The notes beneath the pieces were generated by a model, which was not told where the DNA came from, did no database searches, and saw only the letters and a list, made by a program, of their open reading frames with translations. A stretch of 64,000 nt of DNA from Ancistrus triradiatus (lineage: Eukaryota > Chordata > Actinopteri > Siluriformes > Loricariidae): contig JAJAGP010000229.1 of assembly GCA_025084515.1 (NCBI GenBank), forward strand, positions 1 to 64,000, read 5' to 3'. Positions 58,564-64,000 of the stretch are shown piece after piece (the stretch's first letter is position 1; each line of letters begins with the position of its first letter). The position numbers were made by a program, and so were the translations under genes.

Positions 58564-59530
58564 ATGGGGAAGCCATGTTCCTTGGTAATACTCCCGCCAC
58601 ATCGTCCCAATGACTGCTCTATCGAGCTACTCCCTGGCGCCCCCCTGCCCATTAATTGCCTTTACAATTTGTCCCGCTGTGAGAAGGACTCCATGGAAGA
58701 GTATATTGCAGAGTGTCTGGCTGCTGGTCTCATTAGGCTATCCTCCTCTCCCCTCAGAACTGGGTTCTTTTTTGTTTCCAAGAAGAATGGAACTCTGAGG
58801 CCGTGCATTGATTATTGCAGTATCACTAAGAGAAATGGGTACCCTCTCCCCCTCATCTCATCCACTTTTGATCTCCTCCAAGGAGCTACTATTTTTTCTA
58901 AGCTAGACTTGCGCAATGCTTACCACCTAGTGCACATTAAGAGTAGGGATGAGTGGAAAACTGCCTTTAACACATCCTTGGGGCATTTTGAATATCTTAT
59001 GCCTTTTGGCCTCACTAATGCCCCTGCGTCTTCCAAGCCTTAGTAAACGATGTCTTCAGGGACTACCTGAATCACTTTGTTTTTGTGTATCTCGACGACA
59101 TCCTTATTTTTCCTGGTCTGAGGAGGAGCACATCAGGCACATCCACCTAGTTCTCTTACACCTCCTTGAAAAGACTCTATATCAAAGTATGAAATCCATG
59201 TGAGCACGATAGCCTTCTTGGGCTTCATTATTCAGAGGGGATGCATCAAGGTGGACCCAGCTAAGATCAAGTCAGTGGCAGAGTAGCCAGTTCCCCCAGG
59301 GTGGAAGGAGTTATGGAAATTCTTAGGCTTTGCTCATTTTTATCGACGGTTCAACAGGAACTATAGCAAGGTGGCAGCCCCCCTTTACTCGCCTCACCTC
59401 CAATAAAACACCCTACGAGTGGACCCCGGAGGCAGAAGTGCCGTTCAGCCGGCTCAAGGAATTGTTCACCTCAGCCCCCCGTGGTGATTCAGCCTGATCT
59501 TTCCAAGCAGTTCATTGTGGAGGCCTCTGT
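58564..59530 (+). pseudogene. Ty3/Gypsy RT remnant
   Basis: The frame 58564-59043 reads PPHRPNDCSIELLPGAPLPI, AGLIRLSSSPLRTGFFFVSK, GTLRPCIDYCSITKRNGYPL, FSKLDLRNAYHLVHIKSRDE (motif with catalytic Asp in LDL) and FEYLMPFGLTNAPAS, i.e. fingers and palm of a Gypsy RT. A deletion of one codon in the YLVMPFG block and a frameshift at ~59030 follow. FVFVYLDDILIF with the YLDD active site is present at ~59083-59115 in another frame. Later blocks (GFAHFYRRFNRNYSKVAAPL-like, ~59325; KQFIVEAS, 59510) are further broken by stops. Genes of this family copy element RNA into DNA. This copy cannot. Confidence 0.85.
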
Positions 59531-60110
59531 GAGCCTCACATCCAAATTCCACCTGCAGTCCAATGGGCAGGCCGAGTGAGCCAATCAGGAGATCGAGGCC
59601 ACTCTGCACTGTCTGTCTGCCCAAGATCTCATGAAGTGGAGTCGTTACTTAGCCTGGGTCGAATACTCCCATAACTACTTGACCAGCTCCGCCACAGGAT
59701 TATCACCCTTTGATGCATACCTGTGTGTCCTCTTGTTCCAAGAACTGGAAGCAGATGTGGCTGTCCCCTCAGTCCATCATCTTCAGGGGTGCCTTAAAGC
59801 ATGGAAGACCACTAGGACTGCCCTCCTCAAGGCTCATGGTGCGGCCCAGCGCTCTGCAGACTGCCGCTGGAGACCCGCCCCCACCTACTCTCCGGGGCAG
59901 CAGGTCTGGCTCTCGGCTTAAAACATTCCCCTTCAGGTAGAGTCCAGGAAGCTGGCACCTTGTTTTATTGGTCCCTTCCCTGTAGATAAAGTTATCATGC
60001 CACATCCATTCATCTTAAGCTTCCCTGCCACATGCGTATCCATCTTATGTTCCATGTTTCCCAAGTTAAGCCAGTAGCCTCCTCACACTGCTAGCTTAGC
60101 CTAGCCAAGC
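59530..60110 (+). pseudogene. Gypsy integrase C-terminal half, fused to RT by deletion
   Basis: Immediately after KQFIVEAS the sequence continues LTSKFHLQSNGQAE, which belongs to the integrase core (usual FHPQSNGQTERANQ). RNase H and the N-terminal integrase with its first catalytic residues are therefore deleted. The frame 59631-59921 reads KWSRYLAWVEYSHNYLTSSA, SPFDAYL and TYSPGQQVWLSA, then the GPF module. A stop interrupts QAE/ANQE. Confidence 0.8.
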
Positions 60111-60421
60111 CTTGCCTGTTCCAGTCCCTGGTTACGCTGCTCTGGATATCTCACTGCCAGCCTTCATGCTGCCGCCGCACTCTGGTTTTTCCATTGCGCC
60201 TTACTGCCTTGCCTCATGCCCGTTTCCTGGACTCTGTTGCCGGCCTCCTGAGTTTAACTATGTTTTGGTTTGGGTCTTGCCTCGTTACCTTATTTGCAAT
60301 TCTTGTTTGTTATTTAATAAATCTTTATTCTATTTTTGTACCCATGCCTGTTGTCTGTCTTTGGGTCTGCATTTTGGGTCCCACCTAAATTATTTGGTGG
60401 GATCAAAAATCCTACCTTAAC
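60111..60421 (+). mobile_element. Gypsy 3' LTR part
   Basis: Downstream of the integrase tail, a polyadenylation signal lies in TTATTTAATAAATC (~60315) and the end reads ATCCTACCTTAACA, an LTR-like terminus. The expected TG start was not found, so the LTR is partial. Confidence 0.5.
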
Positions 60422-61234
60422 AGAATTACACTGTGTGGTAGTGACTTCATTATTCAATATGGATTAATTGTATGACTAGTAGGTCTCATGGTCTTAAGAT
60501 TGAGTCTGATTTTAGACTGCCTGTAATTATAAAATTAAACTCATTCCCAGATAGACCAGCCATAAAAGAATCATGTGGAGCACCGGTTATTCATTAAAAT
60601 TCATTAATTTAAAGGAATAGCCAAAAATACACTACACAAGGAAATTTGTCACTTTCATAAAATTAGTGTTAAACAGAAAAAGGTGGCATATAAAATACAC
60701 TGAAACATTAGAAAATTTTCGGAACTAAACATTAAACATTATAAAATCATAAACACTTCTCCAATAGTTACTAAGCTAAACTGAAAATGTACTCTCTGTG
60801 AAACAATGTATCAAAAGCCGGTGATGGAACACATTTTAAACATTATACTTTCTGAGTGATAACAACACGTAGACATGGTTTCCACTAGCATTTATTTCTT
60901 TAAGCATTCCAAAGGTGTTAAATTTGCATTTAAAACATAAGAAGCGCTACAGTAGAAGTGATTCTACACATTTGACTATTGCCCCATTTCTGTAATCAGG
61001 ACTGGTCTATTAGAAACCATGCACACTTTGAGGCAGACCTAGTTATGTCTACAGTACATCCTGTTTTCATGTGGTGTCTTACAACAATCAATTTTCAGCC
61101 ATTATGTCCTCATGTGAGGTGTGATGAAGTTCAGAATTTGTATAAAAAATGTGCAAAATTCCAAAATTGCTGAAACAGTGGTAAACAGAGACAGACATAA
61201 GTGCAAGTGCTTTTTATGAAAGCAGTACACAGCT

Positions 61235-61278
<44 letters not shown>

Positions 61279-61789
61279 GATAGCGAGAGAGAATGCGCAT
61301 ACGCTAACGACTATATTAATACAAACAGATAGAGTGCTAACAGGCTATGCTTACAAAAAAAGTCAGAGTGTTAACAGTAATAAGAGATAGAGTCAGGATA
61401 CACAGAGGCTAAACAGACAAGGCTAAGCTAACAAACCCAGGGACTAACAGGAAATGACAACAGTACATGAAACAAGAATAAACGGAACCAGGAACATGAA
61501 CCTACCAGGCTAAAGAGATAATAACACTACTTCTCTCTCCGCTGAAACCAAGAGCATGAAAAGGAGGAATGAGAGGAAGAAGTACAGGAAGACTGAGAAG
61601 ATGTATGGAATACATACAGTCACTATACATCCACTCACAGTGTTAGCTCCAGTACCAAACTTCTCAACTGGTGGGGGTCTTCAGTATTCAGCCTTCTTGG
61701 AGAAGGAGTAATAGGCGCTTGTGAGGGTACCTCCTACTGATTCTGTAATTTTACTGGGGGGATTTTGATGCTCATGTCGGAAATTATAT
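60422..61789. other. Unassigned, with a GA microsatellite
   Basis: (GA)n with interruptions at 61235-61292. The rest is AT-rich with no recognisable gene. Confidence 0.5.
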
Positions 61790-62243
61790 TGTCATGTCTA
61801 CACGCACACCTGCGCACCACGCCCACATTCTACCGCTTTCTCTCTCCCTCACCTGTCATCACCTGCACCTGTCTCTCATTTTCCAGCACTTTCCACTCCT
61901 CTATATATACCCTCTCCCTTCACAGACTCCTGGCTCTGTCGTGTGGTCCCTACCGCGTCTCAAGCCCTCGCGCTATCACGTCCCTAACGTGACTGCGTTC
62001 TACCAAACCGATATCCTAACCTTATCTTATCCTAGCCTTCCCTATCTATCTATCTGCCTACCCAATTCGTCCCTCTCTCTAGTCCTTCGTGTATCGCGCA
62101 CCTACCTTACTTCTCCATTCCGTCGTCACCGTCGTCATTTGTTAATCACCTTATTAGTATTCCATTTCGTTTTGTGAATAAACACGTTTGAGGTCAGATT
62201 CACTCCTGGCATGTGCTTCCTCTACTGTACAGCCGGCATGACA
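61790..62243 (+). mobile_element. Solo LTR (454 bp)
   Basis: It starts TGTCATGTC and ends GGCATGACA, matching inverted ends. It contains a TATA box (CTCTATATATACC, ~61900) and polyadenylation signal (GAATAAACACG, ~62178). Flanks are TATAT on the left and GATAT on the right, a 5-base duplication with one change. No internal retroelement sequence lies on either side. Orientation is given by TATA then AATAAA. Confidence 0.75.
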
Positions 62244-62651
62244 GATATAGTTAAAAGTAGAGGGGGTCTTAAAGAAATGTGTTTCTGATTTGAATGAGAG
62301 TGGTGAAATCTTATTGTACTTTTGTGTATGTTATAGACTGTCAATTACAATCACCTTCTTCACACACAAAGCAGTTTACAAGTATACTTGGTATCCAAGT
62401 ACCTTGAGGCAAAGGTCAATGACTGATTTTGTGATTGTGTCATCTGACTTAAGACAAAATATTCTGGACACTCTGGTGGAAAAAGCACCACTATTAATTA
62501 ACCAGATCTTAACCGTTATGGTACCACAGTCCCAGTGTACTGATAGTCCTAATAGTCAAACCTAGGATTTTGGAGGAACAATGCACCAGGCATTAAGTAG
62601 TGGACCAGTCTTTTTCTCCTGCATATCTTTGTGAAGTGTCATGGGAGTACG

Positions 62652-63045
62652 TGTTAGGGTTCACCCTGGGTCACGGTTCGTTTTTGTTTGAATTCTGGTT
62701 CGCCTTTTTTCGCTGGTCCCTTAGTTCACGCTTGTTTTGTTTATGTTTTCGCCGAGTGCAGTGTGCTGCTTGTGTGTGCTCCCTCAAGACTCCGCTTTGG
62801 GCAGCTCCTCACCATTTGCCTCCCAATTCCTGGAAGCCACACACTCGCAGCCACTTCACACTGTTCATTTCCCACACGACACTGCTACTTTCCTGGATTC
62901 TCTCTTGCGAGCACCTGGTCATTTTCATTTTGACTGGTCTTTTGGTTTGCAATATTTATTTATTGAAATATAAAGAATTTTCTTTCTTATGTCATTGTTT
63001 GGCTGCTTATCTGCATCTTGGGTTCTGATTTGGTTTATCCTAACA
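62652..63045 (+). mobile_element. 5' LTR of a Ty3/Gypsy element
   Basis: It starts TGTTAGGGTTCACCC and ends TTTATCCTAACA, with inverted TGTTAGG/CCTAACA ends. It is followed by a leader (GAACAACCTGGCC) and gag in the same orientation. Length 394 bases. Confidence 0.75.
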
Positions 63046-63063
63046 GAACAACCTGGCCACACA

Positions 63064-64000
63064 ATGGAACCCGCAAATTTGCAGCCAACTAGTCCGTTGT
63101 CTTCGTCTCCTCAGTGCACAGGTTTCAGTGCTTACCAATAAGATTAATCAGCTCGTTTCTCATTCTCCCCAGGCTTCTCACCTGGGTCCCACTGCCGTGA
63201 GGCAGACCACCCCTAGCCCCGACTTTCCTGGGAGCTCTGTGCACTCTCTGGACCCAGCCCCCGGGCCACAACACTCAGTCCAGCACAATATGGTCCAAGT
63301 CCCCATCACCCATCCTGAGCCCTTTGATGGTGACCTTAGCAAGTGCAGGGGATTTCTGTTGCAGTGTGGTCTGGTTTTCCAGCAATGTCCGGCAGCCTTC
63401 TCCTCAGATGTGGGTAAGGTCTCATATATCATTGGCCTCCTTTAGGGAGGGTTGAGGCAGCCATGTCATGGGATTGCTCAGTTTCATATGATGACTTCCT
63501 TCGTCGGTTTAGAGCGATTTTTGATCACCATGGGGAGGTGGCATCGTACCGTCTCAGCAACCTTTGCCAGGGTTCTGGTCGTTGGCTGCTGACTCTGGAT
63601 GAAATGACCCCGTGTTATGTGAGGCATTCTGAAAGGGGTTATCTGAGCATCTCAAAGACGAAGTGGTGGCCTGTGATGAGCCCGTAGACTCCAATCCCTA
63701 GTCCCCCATCCGCCTGGACTGGCCCCTCCATGAATGCCAATTGGAAAGGGCTTCGGGTTCGGTCCAGGCGGCCCTGAATACTCTACCCAGAGCCACTGTG
63801 ACGGTTCCCAGACCTCTCTCCCCTCCAGGGTCCGCACTCACTTAGGAACCTGAGGTCATGCAATTACGACCTACCTGGCTCATCCCAGCCAAACGCGCTC
63901 GACGTTGAGAGGGAGGATTGTGCGTCTACTGTGGGCAGCCATCCACAGTAGATTGTGGACATTTTCCTGGCCCATTCGATCCAAGGGGGCAGATTCCCCC
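63064..64000 (+). pseudogene. Ty3/Gypsy gag, frameshifted, runs off window
   Basis: The start MEPANLQPTSPLSS at 63064 is one base out of frame with the main part (63128 on), which reads VLTNKINQLVSHSPQASH, ITHPEPFDGDLSKCRGFLLQ (the PEPFDGD/CRGFL capsid block), QCPAAFSSDVGKVSYIIGLL, a stop, then AAMSWDCSVSYDDFLRRFRA and a truncated nucleocapsid region. At 63921-63955 CVYCGQPSTVDCGHFPG resembles a degraded CCHC zinc knuckle with spacing altered. Gag forms the particle that packages element RNA. Pol would lie beyond 64000. At least one +1 shift and one stop make this copy non-functional as it stands. Confidence 0.8.

Noticed and set aside
61794..62177. 127-codon frame in the solo LTR
   Set aside because: It spans the TATA box and polyadenylation signal of the LTR and is a chance reading frame.

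Overview
The window looks like repeat-dense intergenic or intronic DNA from a teleost fish. The basis is the combination of several Tc1-like transposon families with the terminal repeats usual in fish, L2/CR1- and Rex1-type LINEs, tRNA-derived SINEs with fish-type cores, Ty3/Gypsy LTR elements, and GT/AT, GATA and GA microsatellites. The species cannot be fixed from this sequence. No complete host protein-coding gene, rRNA or functional tRNA was recognised, and almost every open frame reads as a piece of a transposable element (TE) or a shadow of a microsatellite.

Layout. 1-535 is the 3' end of an L2-type LINE. 536-2235 and 5740-6840 are two diverged copies of an unnamed repeat, each with its own private minisatellite. 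2240-3640 is an antisense LINE 5' half carrying ORF1. 4430-5422 holds a MITE, a Tc1 fragment and a LINE fragment. 7877-9900 is an LTR joined to a gag-like frame and a long proline-rich coding minisatellite. 9905-12450 is AT-rich and unassigned. 12936-18121 has a CR1/Rex1 reverse-transcriptase (RT) fragment, then a long antisense L2 LINE interrupted by a purine-only tract between duplicated flanks. 18122-23316 is a set of Tc1 elements, one split by two other insertions. 23191-23625 is a large GT/AT microsatellite. 24960-27720 contains rearranged LTR/gag-tail pieces including a ~98-bp inverted repeat. 27720-30970 is pyrimidine-rich and unassigned.

30975-32320 is a Tc1 copy. 34488-42034 is best read as a three-level nest: a Tc1 element split by one antisense LINE, itself split by another antisense LINE with a 7-bp target duplication. 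42046-50838 holds SINEs, an LTR fragment, two more Tc1 families and a LINE 3' end. 50911-51596 carries two unusual palindromic structures. 53521-55142 is a near-complete Tc1 copy abutting a TA microsatellite. 57579-57752 is a TTAA-flanked MITE. 58300-60421 is an internally deleted Gypsy pol with a duplicated integrase tail. 61790-62243 is a solo LTR, and 62652-64000 is the 5' LTR and gag of another Gypsy element running off the window.

Functionally these are autonomous elements and their derivatives in various states of decay: LINE RT/endonuclease frames, Tc1 DDE transposases and Gypsy gag/RT/integrase frames, nearly all broken by stops, frameshifts, deletions or lost catalytic residues. The nesting gives relative ages. 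I did not find a convincing new molecular system. The most unusual structures are the overlapping palindromes at 50.9-51.1 kb, the 43-bp hairpin at 51.5 kb, the purine tract at 14.5 kb, the LTR-gag-repeat open frame at 7.8-9.3 kb and the nested insertions. All family names are from pattern recognition; no database search was run.
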